A stretch of DNA of 64,000 bases from Levilactobacillus bambusae (GCF_003124125.1 NZ_QCXQ01000007.1:1-64000); one strand, 5' to 3'; positions 41,661 to 50,972 are shown, counted from the first letter of the stretch. The notes: a model not told the origin generated them from the letters alone. Numbers and translations are program-made.

Positions 41661-42583
41661 TAATGTGCTCCCCCCTGCTGTTGTATCTTTTGAATTTGCC
41701 GGTACATTCCCAGCATCCACGTTTCGTAAGTCTTTCCCTTTGGCAACGTCTCGGTCACCCGGAGCACCGGTGTCTTCGACCGGTTAGCCAACTGGACTAA
41801 CTGGGTGACTGAGGCCCCCGTATTTTGAGTATTATTAACAAAAAATTGAATTTGATGGGTTGAGATCAGTCCCCGAACCTGCTTAATATCAGCGGGTGTG
41901 GGGTCGGCCCCCTCTTCAATGGCCTTTTCGTAGTGGGGATCGACAATTTGATAGCCCAGTGCCGTCAAAGCGTAATTGGCTACCGGTTCACTGGTGGCAA
42001 TCCTTTGATTGGCCGCCTTCGCCCTCAGGGATTTTTGCAGCGTCGTCACGGGGGTCAGCTTCGCTAAGTAGGCGTTCCCCTGGCGCCTAAAGGCCGCAGC
42101 GTGTTGGGGATCCAGTTGGCTATACTGCTTAACCAACTGGTTCACTAACTTGGGCATCATCTCAGGGGCATACCAAATATGGGGGTTATCACCCGTATGG
42201 TGACCGAGCAGCGAACCAACGGTAATCACGTCGTCTTCTGGTTTATCATTGGCTTTTACCAGCCGGTTCATCCAGCTATCATATCCGAGCCCATTTTGTA
42301 CAATCACGTTGGCCTTGGCAACCGTCTTCGCGGATTGCGTATCCGGTTCGTAACTATCGGGATCAACGGAGGGACTATTGATAATACTCGTCACATCTCC
42401 GTACGGTCCCACCACCGCCTTGGCTGCCTCCCCATAAAAGTCTAGGGAGGTCGCAACGTGAATTTTCTTACCATTGGTAACGGTTGGCGCCGCCTGTTGA
42501 CACCCGGTTAAAACCGCGCCTAAAAAAATGACCGTGAGCACAACGGCTGAAACGGTCAAAAAGTGTAATTGACGTTTTCTCAT
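41660..42583 (-). CDS. znuA: metal-binding lipoprotein of the Zn/Mn ABC importer
   Basis: A solute-binding lipoprotein of about 307 residues. The signal peptide ends in the lipobox LTGC (Cys28). The cluster A-I fold shows NPHIWYAPE with one metal His and TSEPVANYA with a Glu where PsaA-type proteins have a ligand. The first ligand position, normally His in DPHxYEP, is Asp76 here (DPDSYEP). Metal preference is thus uncertain. ATG 42583 is preferred because it opens the signal peptide; an in-frame ATG at 42607 is an alternative. Confidence 0.9.
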   Translation of the reverse strand: MRKRQLHFLTVSAVVLTVIFLGAVLTGCQQAAPTVTNGKKIHVATSLDFYGEAAKAVVGPYGDVTSIINSPSVDPDSYEPDTQSAKTVAKANVIVQNGLGYDSWMNRLVKANDKPEDDVITVGSLLGHHTGDNPHIWYAPEMMPKLVNQLVKQYSQLDPQHAAAFRRQGNAYLAKLTPVTTLQKSLRAKAANQRIATSEPVANYALTALGYQIVDPHYEKAIEEGADPTPADIKQVRGLISTHQIQFFVNNTQNTGASVTQLVQLANRSKTPVLRVTETLPKGKTYETWMLGMYRQIQKIQQQGGAH

Positions 42584-42612
42584 TCCCCATTCAGTCCAAT
42601 CTCTCATTCTCA

Positions 42613-42637
42613 GTAAACGGTAATAGTTACCATTTAC
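42613..42637. promoter_or_regulatory. Zur-like operator in the metal ABC promoter
   Basis: GTAAACGGTAATAGTTACCATTTAC is an inverted repeat with 10 of 11 matching positions in each arm. It resembles the Zur form AAATCGTAATnATTACGATTT as I recall it. It begins directly downstream of the -10, where a bound repressor would block transcription. AdcR or MntR are alternatives; no regulator gene is nearby. Confidence 0.6.
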
Positions 42638-42665
42638 AGTATACGGAATTTTGAAAACGTGTCAA
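42638..42665 (-). promoter_or_regulatory. promoter of the metal ABC operon
   Basis: The minus strand reads TTGACA (42660-42665), a 16-base spacer and TATACT (42638-42643). It lies just past the stop codon of the hydrolase gene, so the importer genes are an independent unit. The palindrome described above adjoins the -10. Confidence 0.8.
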
Positions 42666-42672
42666 TCGTAAA

Positions 42673-43629
42673 TTAAATTTTTTTATCTAAAACATCATCG
42701 TACACGTACGGTGCCAAAAAATCGGAGACTAATTCTTGGTACCGCGCGGGGTTCCGTGCGTAGGTCATCACGTGGGCCGCTTCGGGGTCAACGTATAACC
42801 GTTTGGGGGTCTTGAGGGCATTATAAAGGGTGTAAACATTCTCAACGGGCACGGTCTGATCCTTTTCCCCATGAATAAGGAGGGTTGGCAATTTAGATTG
42901 TGACGCCAACTCATCAATTGCGCTCGTCTTCATCCAATAACCTGCATCTAACCGGTTAATTTGTTCAATCATCGGCATGAGCGGCATTACCGGCACGTGA
43001 TACTTATGCCAAAGCCGAAAGTTGCCCTCCTCCCGCACATTTGCGTAGCCAGAATCTTCAATCACGGCCTTAACGTTTTGGGGGAGCGTTTCCCCGCTAA
43101 CGGCCATGACCGTGGCGGCTCCCATACTAATCCCCAAGAGAACAATTTGGGCGTCTTGAACCTGTTGAATCACTTGGTCAATCCAAGCCAGGTAATCCTG
43201 CCGGTCAAGCCATCCGTAACCAATCGTGGTTCCTTCGCTGTCGCCGTGAGCCCGGGCGTCCGGCATTAACACGTTATAGCCGAGGTCCTGAAACATCCGG
43301 GCGTAGGGAATCATTTGTTCCCTGGAATGTCCTAATCCGTGAGCGAGAATAACCGTTCGACTGGTCGATACCGGTGCTGATATGTAGGTTGCCCGCAACG
43401 TTAGACCATCGTTTGATTGGACGTGCCACTCTGCCAGTGACTGCTTTAAATACCACGCATTATTTGCCTGGCTATTTTCAGCAATGGATAGCTGCCGATT
43501 TTTCTGGTGGCTGCGGCTGTAGCTCTTCGTTGCTAAATGGTAGGCGGCTAAGGCACTTACCACTAAAGTTCCCGTGGCCGCCGCAGCGGTAATTCCCGCC
43601 ACTTTGAGTGCTTTCCGAATTGATTTCAT
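42673..43629 (-). CDS. alpha/beta hydrolase with N-terminal membrane anchor
   Basis: A 318-residue protein. One hydrophobic segment at about 9-30 anchors it to the membrane or directs secretion. The hydrolase fold has the oxyanion region VILAHGLGHSREQM, the nucleophile Ser in LLGISMGAATVMAV, and a final His in PEAAHVMTYARNP. The substrate is unknown; relatives are often called carboxylesterases or peptidases. ATG 43629 follows AAGGAGGATCAATTA, excluding the longer frame. It lies 13 bases after ispE and is probably co-transcribed with it. Confidence 0.88.
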   Translation of the reverse strand: MKSIRKALKVAGITAAAATGTLVVSALAAYHLATKSYSRSHQKNRQLSIAENSQANNAWYLKQSLAEWHVQSNDGLTLRATYISAPVSTSRTVILAHGLGHSREQMIPYARMFQDLGYNVLMPDARAHGDSEGTTIGYGWLDRQDYLAWIDQVIQQVQDAQIVLLGISMGAATVMAVSGETLPQNVKAVIEDSGYANVREEGNFRLWHKYHVPVMPLMPMIEQINRLDAGYWMKTSAIDELASQSKLPTLLIHGEKDQTVPVENVYTLYNALKTPKRLYVDPEAAHVMTYARNPARYQELVSDFLAPYVYDDVLDKKI

Positions 43630-43642
43630 TAATTGATCCTCC

Positions 43643-44497
43643 TTAACTGAGGGGGCGAACGAGGTAAACCTCGTGGCAAAAACCCCGAATACTGTTGACC
43701 ATTCGTTGGGCCCGTGACTGCTTATCGCAGACGGCAAACAGTGTGGGGCCCGTTCCGCTCATTTGGGCCGCACTCGCCCCAAAATTCAACATCTTAGTTT
43801 TGATATGACTAATCTCCGGGAATCGATTCGCGGTAATGGGCTCTAACGCATTCCCCATGGTTGCAAAAACTTGGGGTAAATCCTGATCCCGAATTCCGGT
43901 TAAAAGGCCCGCAATATCTGGATGCTCCAACGTTTGGTAATCCACCCGTCTTAAAATCCCGGGAGTGGAGACCGAAATTTTGGGCTTGGCTAAGACAATC
44001 CACATCGGGGGTAACTTAGGTAGCGGCGTAATAATTTCTCCCCTACCCTGGACGTGGGCAATGCAGCCGTATACGCAGTATGGGACATCCGAATCAATTT
44101 CCAACCCGATCACGGCTAACTCCGCTAGACTCAAGCCTAACTGCCAAAGGTTATTAAGCCCCCGGAGAACGGCCGCAGCATCCGATGAGCCCCCGCCTAA
44201 TCCAGCCGCTACGGGAACCCGTTTTTGAATCCGGATGGTTACCCCCTCATGAATATGAAACCGGGTTTGCAGGACTCGGGCCGCCTGGTAGGCTAAATTT
44301 CGCTGGTCGTTCGGTAAAAAACCACTGTCCGTAAACACCCGGATCCGCGGATGTTTGGGTTCGGTTGCGATTTCGACGTAATCGGCTAAATCAACCGAAG
44401 TCATGACCATATTCCATTCTAACGTGCCATCTCGATGATGGTAAGGGGTATCAAGCCCAAGGTTAATCTTTGCTGGTGCTTTCTCGACGACTTTCAT
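43643..44497 (-). CDS. ispE: 4-diphosphocytidyl-2-C-methyl-D-erythritol kinase IspE
   Basis: GHMP kinase of 284 residues. The start KAPAKINLGLDTPYH and the ATP motif VAAGLGGGSSDAAAVLR are typical of IspE. In the MEP pathway it phosphorylates CDP-methylerythritol. This organism encodes HMG-CoA reductase at 57 kb, so the MEP role is doubtful. IspE is kept in many lactobacilli as an orphan, and its task there is not known to me. ATG 44497 follows AGGTGAACTC. In B. subtilis it lies beside purR. Confidence 0.92.
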   Translation of the reverse strand: MKVVEKAPAKINLGLDTPYHHRDGTLEWNMVMTSVDLADYVEIATEPKHPRIRVFTDSGFLPNDQRNLAYQAARVLQTRFHIHEGVTIRIQKRVPVAAGLGGGSSDAAAVLRGLNNLWQLGLSLAELAVIGLEIDSDVPYCVYGCIAHVQGRGEIITPLPKLPPMWIVLAKPKISVSTPGILRRVDYQTLEHPDIAGLLTGIRDQDLPQVFATMGNALEPITANRFPEISHIKTKMLNFGASAAQMSGTGPTLFAVCDKQSRAQRMVNSIRGFCHEVYLVRPLS

Positions 44498-44595
44498 GAG
44501 TTCACCTGACTTCATGCTGATATTTTTTTTATTATACTATGAAATCAGCATGAGTTGGAACCCTTTCCACGTAAATGGATCTCACTGAGGGACTG

Positions 44596-44632
44596 AAAAA
44601 CAACCCGTTGTCGTTCTGATTCCGGGTTGTTT
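44596..44632 (-). terminator. terminator after the P-type ATPase gene
   Basis: AAACAACCCG (44598-44607) pairs with CGGGTTGTTT (44623-44632), and the minus strand continues with TTT. It lies just after the ATPase stop and before ispE. Confidence 0.8.
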
Positions 44633-44642
44633 CATTCCGTTT

Positions 44643-47429
44643 TTACTTCACCGCTGCCGGACTTTTCCCCTCCCGGCTCAAATGGCGACGAACCATAAAC
44701 TTACGTAGTTCCTCAACTAAAAAGACGGGAATTGGAATTGTGGCTAGAACTACCCAGTCTAGCGTCGTTAATCCGGTGGTGTTAAAAATGCCCTGCAGAA
44801 TCGGAACATAAATAATGAGTGCCAGCAAACAGACCTCGAAAATAATTCCAAAGTTAATTCGATGGTTACTGAATAATCCAATTTTAAACACCGAAACCAG
44901 CTTGGTCCGGCAATTTTCGGCCATGGCAATCTGACAGAAAACGATGGCGGCTAGGGTCATTGTCGTTGCTTGGAGGTAAACCGATCCCGATGAAGCCAAG
45001 GCTTGGTGAGGCCACCCTCCGTATCGGTAGTTCACAAGGAAGTAGGCGGCCGTCGAAATAACGGAAGAAATCAAGCCGTACCAGGCAAACGCCTTCAAGA
45101 TAATTCGTCGGTTCAGCAAGTGGGCGTTTCTTGGGCGGGGCGGTTGATCCATAATTCCCGGCTCGCTCTTTTCCGATCCGAGACCTAGTGCCGGCATCAT
45201 GTCCGTCCCAAGGTCCACCGTTAAAATCTGCATCACGGTTAACGGAAGTGGAATTAAGCCACCCGAAAAGAGGTAGAGAATGGAAGGGACCGCTTCGGGA
45301 ACGTTACTATTTAAAATATACAGAAGAAATTTTTGAATGTCCGCGTAAACCGTCCGGCCTTCTTGAATGGCAGCCACGATGGACGCAAAGTTGTCATCCG
45401 TTAAAATCATGTCGGCAGCTTCCTTTGCAACATCCGTGCCAGTTTGGCCCATGGCAATCCCGATATCAGCCTGTTTGAGGGCCGGGGCATCGTTAACACC
45501 GTCACCAGTTGATGCGACAATCTCCCCGTTTGCTTTATTGGCCTTCACAATGCGGTACTTTTGTTCAGGCGCAACCCGGGCAAATAAGACGTCACCCTTG
45601 ACCGCTGTTTCTAAGTCCGAGTCACTCATCTGGGCCAGCTCGTCGCCCGTAATAATCCGGACATTTTCCCCGTTAATGCCAATCTTCACCGCCACACTTT
45701 TGGCCGTAGTTGGCCCATCCCCGGTAACCATAATGATCCGAATGTCCGCAGTATGACAACGTTTAACGGCTTCATATACTTCCGGCCTGGGTGGATCGGA
45801 CATGACAGTCAGACCAATAAAGGTCAGGTGATGTTCCAGTTGATCGGCGGTCTGATTTAAATCCTCGGAATCAGTTACTGACCGATATGCTACCGCTAGG
45901 GACCTTAATCCCTGGGTCGCAAAAGCCTGGTTAGCCTGCTCAATCTGGGTTTTATCCTGATCCGTCATGGGACGAACCCGCCCCTGAACTAGAATGGTAT
46001 CACAGAGTGCTAGGATGCCATCCAAAGCCCCCTTAGTGTACAGCGTTTTTGTCCCGTCAGTGGCCTGGTTGACCGTGGACATTCGTTTCCGGTTGGAATC
46101 AAAGCCAAATTCCTTTACACGGGGATTGGTGGACTGAATCTCGTGTGTTTTCATCCCGGCTTTAGCAACCAATATCTGCAGGGCGGCCTCCGTCGGCGAA
46201 CCCATAATTTTTGGTCCGTGTTGAGCGTCCTTTGGGGCTTCGACCTGGGTGTCGTTATCTAAAAAACTGGCACGTAATAGCAAATCTAAGTCGGCGTTCT
46301 GGCCAAAAGCAACTGGTTGATTTCCCCGTTTAATCTGCCCGTTATTTTCGTACCCCTCGCCCGTAACATCATATTGCTGACCAGGCAGCCAAATATGCTC
46401 AATCGTCATTTGATTCTGGGTTAGGGTCCCCGTCTTATCTGAACAGATGACCGTCGTCTCCCCCAGTGTTTCCACACTGTTTAATTCCTTAACTAAGGCA
46501 TGATGCTTCGACATTCCCTGAACTCCATTAGCCAAAGATAGGGTAACGGTTGGCAACAACCCCTCCGGAATAAACGCGACGATCATTCCAAGGGCAAAGA
46601 TAAACGCCTTTGCTACCGGGGTGTGGACAACTAAAATGGCCGCAATGAAGAAGGCCACCCCAATTAACATCCCAATCACCGAAATCTCCCGGGTAAGTCG
46701 ATTTAACTCGATTTCCAGTGGCGAAGCAACCTTCTTTTCACCTTCAGTCAGTGCCGCAATCTGCCCAAACTCCGTCTTCATCCCCGTTTGAATGGCCACC
46801 GCAACGGCATTGCCCTGTGCAGCGATGGTCCCAGCGTACACTAAATTGGCCTCATCGTATTTACCGGACCCCTTATGATAGGCGACCTGCTTTGAAACAA
46901 GTTGGGATTCCCCGCTTAGCGCAGATTCATCAACCTGTAAGGATTCACACTGGACAATCCGGGCGTCCGCCGAAATTCGGTTCCCCGTTTGAATATTAAA
47001 CACGTCACCCGGCACCAGGTCGTTAGCGTTAATTTGAACGGTCTTACCATCTCTCACCACTGTTGTATAAGTAGGTAAGAGCTCTTTTAAGGCATCCGTC
47101 GCCTTCTTAGCCGCATGTTCCTGCCAAAAACTAAAGACCCCGTTAATCACGTTGACCGCCCAAATGGCAATCCCTAGTTCCAGCATCCCGGCTAAGATCG
47201 CAATGATACCACTTACCCACAGCAAAATGGCCATTAGACTCGTGAAATTTTTAATAAACGCTTTAAAGTTCGATGTCCGTTTCCCCTGCTGAATGGTGTT
47301 AGGGCCGTCAGTCGTCAAGCGCTGATCCGCTTCAGTGGTGGGCAGGCCAGCCGGGCTTGATCCCATTTGTTGGTAGAACTGGTCAACCGGCATCTGTGCC
47401 AACTGATCGTTTGTGGCGTACTGTGTCAT
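44643..47429 (-). CDS. P2-type cation ATPase with Na,K-ATPase-like motifs
   Basis: A 928-residue ion pump. The phosphorylation site DKTGTLT lies near 331, with TGE and GDGVND also in place. About ten membrane helices are expected. Helix 4 has IPEGLLPTVTLSL, helix 5 has NSNVPEAVPSILY and helix 6 has VDLGTDMMPAL. The DLGTD..P form and the helix 5 Glu are those of animal Na,K- and H,K-ATPases, whereas Ca pumps have N..TD. The ion is therefore more likely Na+, K+ or H+ than Ca2+, but this is inference. ATG 47429 follows GGGAGGGGTTAAA. Confidence 0.9.
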   Translation of the reverse strand: MTQYATNDQLAQMPVDQFYQQMGSSPAGLPTTEADQRLTTDGPNTIQQGKRTSNFKAFIKNFTSLMAILLWVSGIIAILAGMLELGIAIWAVNVINGVFSFWQEHAAKKATDALKELLPTYTTVVRDGKTVQINANDLVPGDVFNIQTGNRISADARIVQCESLQVDESALSGESQLVSKQVAYHKGSGKYDEANLVYAGTIAAQGNAVAVAIQTGMKTEFGQIAALTEGEKKVASPLEIELNRLTREISVIGMLIGVAFFIAAILVVHTPVAKAFIFALGMIVAFIPEGLLPTVTLSLANGVQGMSKHHALVKELNSVETLGETTVICSDKTGTLTQNQMTIEHIWLPGQQYDVTGEGYENNGQIKRGNQPVAFGQNADLDLLLRASFLDNDTQVEAPKDAQHGPKIMGSPTEAALQILVAKAGMKTHEIQSTNPRVKEFGFDSNRKRMSTVNQATDGTKTLYTKGALDGILALCDTILVQGRVRPMTDQDKTQIEQANQAFATQGLRSLAVAYRSVTDSEDLNQTADQLEHHLTFIGLTVMSDPPRPEVYEAVKRCHTADIRIIMVTGDGPTTAKSVAVKIGINGENVRIITGDELAQMSDSDLETAVKGDVLFARVAPEQKYRIVKANKANGEIVASTGDGVNDAPALKQADIGIAMGQTGTDVAKEAADMILTDDNFASIVAAIQEGRTVYADIQKFLLYILNSNVPEAVPSILYLFSGGLIPLPLTVMQILTVDLGTDMMPALGLGSEKSEPGIMDQPPRPRNAHLLNRRIILKAFAWYGLISSVISTAAYFLVNYRYGGWPHQALASSGSVYLQATTMTLAAIVFCQIAMAENCRTKLVSVFKIGLFSNHRINFGIIFEVCLLALIIYVPILQGIFNTTGLTTLDWVVLATIPIPVFLVEELRKFMVRRHLSREGKSPAAVK

Positions 47430-47508
47430 TTTAACCCCTCCCAAACTTATTCTTCCTCATCATAATTCTTCTGGAATGGAAATTCGAAGGAAATGCTTCT
47501 CAAACTAA

Positions 47509-47554
47509 AAAACGTTTCCGCAACTAAGTCCTTACCCTTAGTTCCGAAAACGTT
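47509..47554 (-). terminator. terminator after oatA
   Basis: AACGTTTCCGCAACTAAG (47511-47528) pairs with CTTAGTTCCGAAAACGTT (47537-47554) with two mismatches, followed on the minus strand by a T run. Confidence 0.8.
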
Positions 47555-47562
47555 GATTGATT

Positions 47563-49521
47563 TTATTTTTCTTTATCCTTAGCAATACTAGTTGCCACTA
47601 AACTGGCAAATTGCTTAACTCCCGTATTGTTCGGGTGGATTCCATCTGAAGTGAACCATTCAGGGTGCTGCTTAGCTGCCCCATACCAATCAATCAAATG
47701 AACGTTTGAATGCTTCTTGGCCTCGGCCTTCAGGGTATTGTTCACCTGATTCTGCCAGCTCCGGTTAGGAACGTAGGCGGTCGTCCAGTAAACGTCCCGG
47801 TTAGGACCAATGTCAGTCAACACATCCTCCACCTGATCCTTCGTTACAGTTCCATTAGTCCCAATGTTAAAGAAAACATTTTGGCTTAGCTGACCGCTAT
47901 CCGCCATTGACTTGACGATGGGACCCACTTCGTCCATTTGCCGACCAACTTTACCATCGACAACGGCCCCAGGAAACAGGTCTTGCAAGCCCCCGGAAAC
48001 GTCCAGCATCACCGAATCACCAATTGCGGTCATTGGCGTATGCTGTAACGTCACCATATTTTGAGCGGAAAGCTTATATTCCTTCATGGTCTTCTTTTGT
48101 TTGGTCGTTAAGTTTTTAACGGCATCCTTTTCTAACTTTTGGTTATGAGAAAAAGCTGCCACTTCCTTTTCCTGCTTTTTTTGAAGCTTAATTGCCCGGG
48201 CATTCTTCTTCTGTGCTTCGACACTCCGAGCTGTAATCGTCTTCTTGAGCGCCGATTCCTGCGGGTGGCTAGGCTGAAGCTGCATGCCGATCACGGTTAA
48301 CACAATAAAGGAAACCGCGATGGTACCGCTAATAATTCGACCGGGATGGAGACTAAGGTTATGCAGATCGCTACCCAAGTTCCGCCATTGATAGTGAATT
48401 AATGGTTGTTCAACAAATCGGTAGCTCAGTTCACTGATAATTAAAATAATTGCGACCTGAATGATAGCATTGATAATCGGATGGTTCCCGATACTCTTAA
48501 CTTGGTTTTCGTAAAAGACCATCACCGGGAATTGGTAGACGTAAATCCCGTAACTCCGTTTACCAATGTATGTAAACACGGGATTCGTCAGCCACTTATT
48601 CCAAGAACTACCTGGGTGAACCACAACGGCAACTAACAGGGTGGCCAAAACGGAAAAGATAAACATCCCACCATCGTACGCAAAATCATCAGATCCAGAC
48701 ATTGTGACGTAGAAGTAACCCATACCAATCACAGCAGCCAAACCAATGGTGTTCAGAAGATGGTGGTTAAGCCGACCAACGTTTTCTGACAACTTGTCCA
48801 TGGGCCAGATAAATGCTAACGAAGCCCCGATTAAAAGGGCAAACGCCCGGGTATCGGTCCCATAGTATACCCGATTAACCGTCTCTGGGTTATAGAGCAT
48901 GGCCATTTCAACGGCCGAGGCAACGGCACCAACCATCAGAACAGCGGCTGCCTGCCATTTCTTTTTGAACTTCAACAAAATAATGATGACAAGTGGCCAG
49001 ATCAAGTAGAACTGTCCCTCTAAAGATAACGTCCATAAGTGGGTAAAGGGTGACTCCCCCATTGCCCGGTCAAAGTAGGACTGCCCGTGACCGATTTCAA
49101 ACCAGTTATAGATAAACGCCATGTTGGTTCCAAGGGTTGCCCGAATATTCGTCAACAACGACCGTTGAAACAACGTAATGTACGCTGTAGTTGCAACTAA
49201 CACCGCGACTAAAGTGGGGTATAGCCGAAAAATCCGGCGCTTTAAAAATGATCCAATATGTAAAGACCGATCCCGATTCCAATCCCGTAACATGAAGTAA
49301 GTCACTAAGTAACCCGCTAAGACTAAAAAGATCGGAACCCCCAAGAATCCACCTGGAAGCGAAGACGGAGCGAGGTGAAAGACAATGACCCCAATAACCG
49401 CTAACGTTCTCATTCCATCAATCCCAGTAATATACCGACGTTTTTTTGGCGTCTGCTGCCCTTGCATTGCTTGCCACTGAGCTCGACTCATTGTGGCCTG
49501 TTCCCCATCCGTTCGCTTCAT
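47563..49521 (-). CDS. oatA: peptidoglycan O-acetyltransferase OatA-like
   Basis: A 652-residue integral membrane protein. The N-terminal acyltransferase-3 domain (about 30-410, around ten helices) includes GIDGMRTLAVIGVIVFHL. A linker rich in Lys and Gln (about 425-490) leads to an extracellular SGNH esterase-like domain with Ser in AIGDSVMLDVSGG, Asn in NIGTNG and Asp-His in DGIHPNNTG. This layout matches OatA, which acetylates MurNAc and gives lysozyme resistance. An extended -10 (49558-49566) lies upstream. Acetylation of another wall polymer cannot be excluded. Confidence 0.88.
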   Translation of the reverse strand: MKRTDGEQATMSRAQWQAMQGQQTPKKRRYITGIDGMRTLAVIGVIVFHLAPSSLPGGFLGVPIFLVLAGYLVTYFMLRDWNRDRSLHIGSFLKRRIFRLYPTLVAVLVATTAYITLFQRSLLTNIRATLGTNMAFIYNWFEIGHGQSYFDRAMGESPFTHLWTLSLEGQFYLIWPLVIIILLKFKKKWQAAAVLMVGAVASAVEMAMLYNPETVNRVYYGTDTRAFALLIGASLAFIWPMDKLSENVGRLNHHLLNTIGLAAVIGMGYFYVTMSGSDDFAYDGGMFIFSVLATLLVAVVVHPGSSWNKWLTNPVFTYIGKRSYGIYVYQFPVMVFYENQVKSIGNHPIINAIIQVAIILIISELSYRFVEQPLIHYQWRNLGSDLHNLSLHPGRIISGTIAVSFIVLTVIGMQLQPSHPQESALKKTITARSVEAQKKNARAIKLQKKQEKEVAAFSHNQKLEKDAVKNLTTKQKKTMKEYKLSAQNMVTLQHTPMTAIGDSVMLDVSGGLQDLFPGAVVDGKVGRQMDEVGPIVKSMADSGQLSQNVFFNIGTNGTVTKDQVEDVLTDIGPNRDVYWTTAYVPNRSWQNQVNNTLKAEAKKHSNVHLIDWYGAAKQHPEWFTSDGIHPNNTGVKQFASLVATSIAKDKEK

Positions 49522-49557
49522 ACTTTCACTCCTACATTATGTAAATAACTGAAACTA

Positions 49558-49566
49558 ATCATAGCA
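49558..49566 (-). promoter_or_regulatory. extended -10 promoter of oatA
   Basis: The minus strand reads TGCTATGAT, with the TGn extension, about 37 bases before the start codon. The -35 is weak. Confidence 0.45.
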
Positions 49567-49660
49567 GGGTCGATCTCAGAATAACAGTTAAACGCATTAT
49601 TTTTTCAAATTGTAATATTTACAGGTAAAATAAACATTTCCCCCGATTGACCCGCTATAT

Positions 49661-49688
49661 AAATAAAAGAGCCTATAAAAATAGGCTC
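49661..49688 (-). terminator. terminator after veg
   Basis: GAGCCTAT (49669-49676) and ATAGGCTC (49681-49688) form a perfect 8-bp stem with a 4-base loop, followed on the minus strand by TTTTATTT. Confidence 0.85.
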
Positions 49689-49693
49689 CCACA

Positions 49694-49948
49694 TTAGGCT
49701 TCTTTTTCTAATTCTTCCACAAAGTTAACTTCAATATTCTTAGTTAAAATATCCGTATAACTGTAGGAAACCCGTTCAAAGGAATTTTCCGCCTGATCTA
49801 AGTCAACGACAAAGACCGCCGGGTAGGTTTCATGAATAATCCCATGACGTTCGGTCGTTTTCTTTCGACCCGCCTGTGCAATCACCATTACATGGGATCC
49901 AATGCGCCCATCTAACTTCTTCTTAATATCTGCTAACGTTGTTGGCAT
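49694..49948 (-). CDS. veg: Veg family protein (DUF1021)
   Basis: A small 84-residue SH3-like protein. The start [20 protein letters not shown] and the [17 protein letters not shown] segment are typical. In B. subtilis Veg affects biofilm gene expression; its biochemical role is unclear. ATG 49948 follows GAGGTGAAGGGC, so the longer frame is rejected. It sits downstream of rsmA, as in B. subtilis. Confidence 0.92.
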   Translation of the reverse strand: MPTTLADIKKKLDGRIGSHVMVIAQAGRKKTTERHGIIHETYPAVFVVDLDQAENSFERVSYSYTDILTKNIEVNFVEELEKEA

Positions 49949-50083
49949 GCCCTTCACCTCAGGATACAGTATAGCAGGATTTATGCAAAATTGCAATAGT
50001 ATACCATAAGAGTTTTTGGATTTCAAGAAAAAGTTACGCTGATTTCACATTTCGAAAACATCACCCATAACAACGTTTATACC

Positions 50084-50971
50084 CTATAACAGTCCGTTAT
50101 TGTGAAATGCATTTGTTAGTTCAATAAAATTTTCAACCGTTAACTTTTCGGGCCGAATTTGAGCTGAAATTCCAAGCTCATCCAAAACCTGTGCAATTCG
50201 TTCCTTCACTTCAGGCTGCTTTCCAAAAATTCCCTGAAGATTATTCCATAAACTCTTACGCCGGTGAGCAAAACAGCCCTTTACAAATCCCATCATGGTA
50301 TGCGCATCGTACGGCATTACCGGATACGGTTCCCGATGTGTTAATTTAACGATGGCTGAATCGACCTTTGGCTGGGGAATAAAGGCCGTGTGGGGAACGT
50401 CAAACGCAATCTCGGTATTGGCCACAAACTGGACAGCAACGGACAAAGAACCATAAGCTTTAATACCGGGCTTTGCCGTCAAACGATCAGCCACTTCCTT
50501 TTGCATCATAACAACGATAACTTCAAAGTCCACCTGACTGCCTAAAATATTCATCAGAATGGGCGTGGTAATGTAATAGGGCAAGTTTGCCACTAGCTTG
50601 AGCGGATGCCCTGGTTCAAACGTCTGCTTGATGACCTGAGGCAAGTTCGCCTGCAGGATATCTTCATTGACGATCGTGACATTATCGTAGGGGCTAAGGG
50701 TATCTTCTAATACCGGCAGCAAGTTTTCATCAATTTCGAAAGCCACAACCCGACGTGCCCGCTTAGCTAATTGCTCGGTTAAGCTGCCAATCCCGGGGCC
50801 AATTTCAATAACATTATCGTTCTCAGTAACGTCAGCGGCCTGCACAATCTTATTTAAAACGTTCAAATCCGTCAAAAAATTCTGGCCCAAACTCTTCTTG
50901 GCCGATAACCGGTACCGGTTTAGGATCGCCTGGGTTCGTGCTGGCGTACCAATTTCTGGAATCTGACTCAT
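50084..50971 (-). CDS. rsmA: 16S rRNA (adenine1518/1519-N6)-dimethyltransferase
   Basis: Dimethylates two adenines near the 3' end of 16S rRNA. The 295 residues have the SAM-binding motif [15 protein letters not shown] and the catalytic [11 protein letters not shown]. The start follows rnmV by one base. The tatD-rnmV-rsmA-veg order is conserved. Confidence 0.97.
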   Translation of the reverse strand: MSQIPEIGTPARTQAILNRYRLSAKKSLGQNFLTDLNVLNKIVQAADVTENDNVIEIGPGIGSLTEQLAKRARRVVAFEIDENLLPVLEDTLSPYDNVTIVNEDILQANLPQVIKQTFEPGHPLKLVANLPYYITTPILMNILGSQVDFEVIVVMMQKEVADRLTAKPGIKAYGSLSVAVQFVANTEIAFDVPHTAFIPQPKVDSAIVKLTHREPYPVMPYDAHTMMGFVKGCFAHRRKSLWNNLQGIFGKQPEVKERIAQVLDELGISAQIRPEKLTVENFIELTNAFHNNGLL

Positions 50972-50972
50972 C

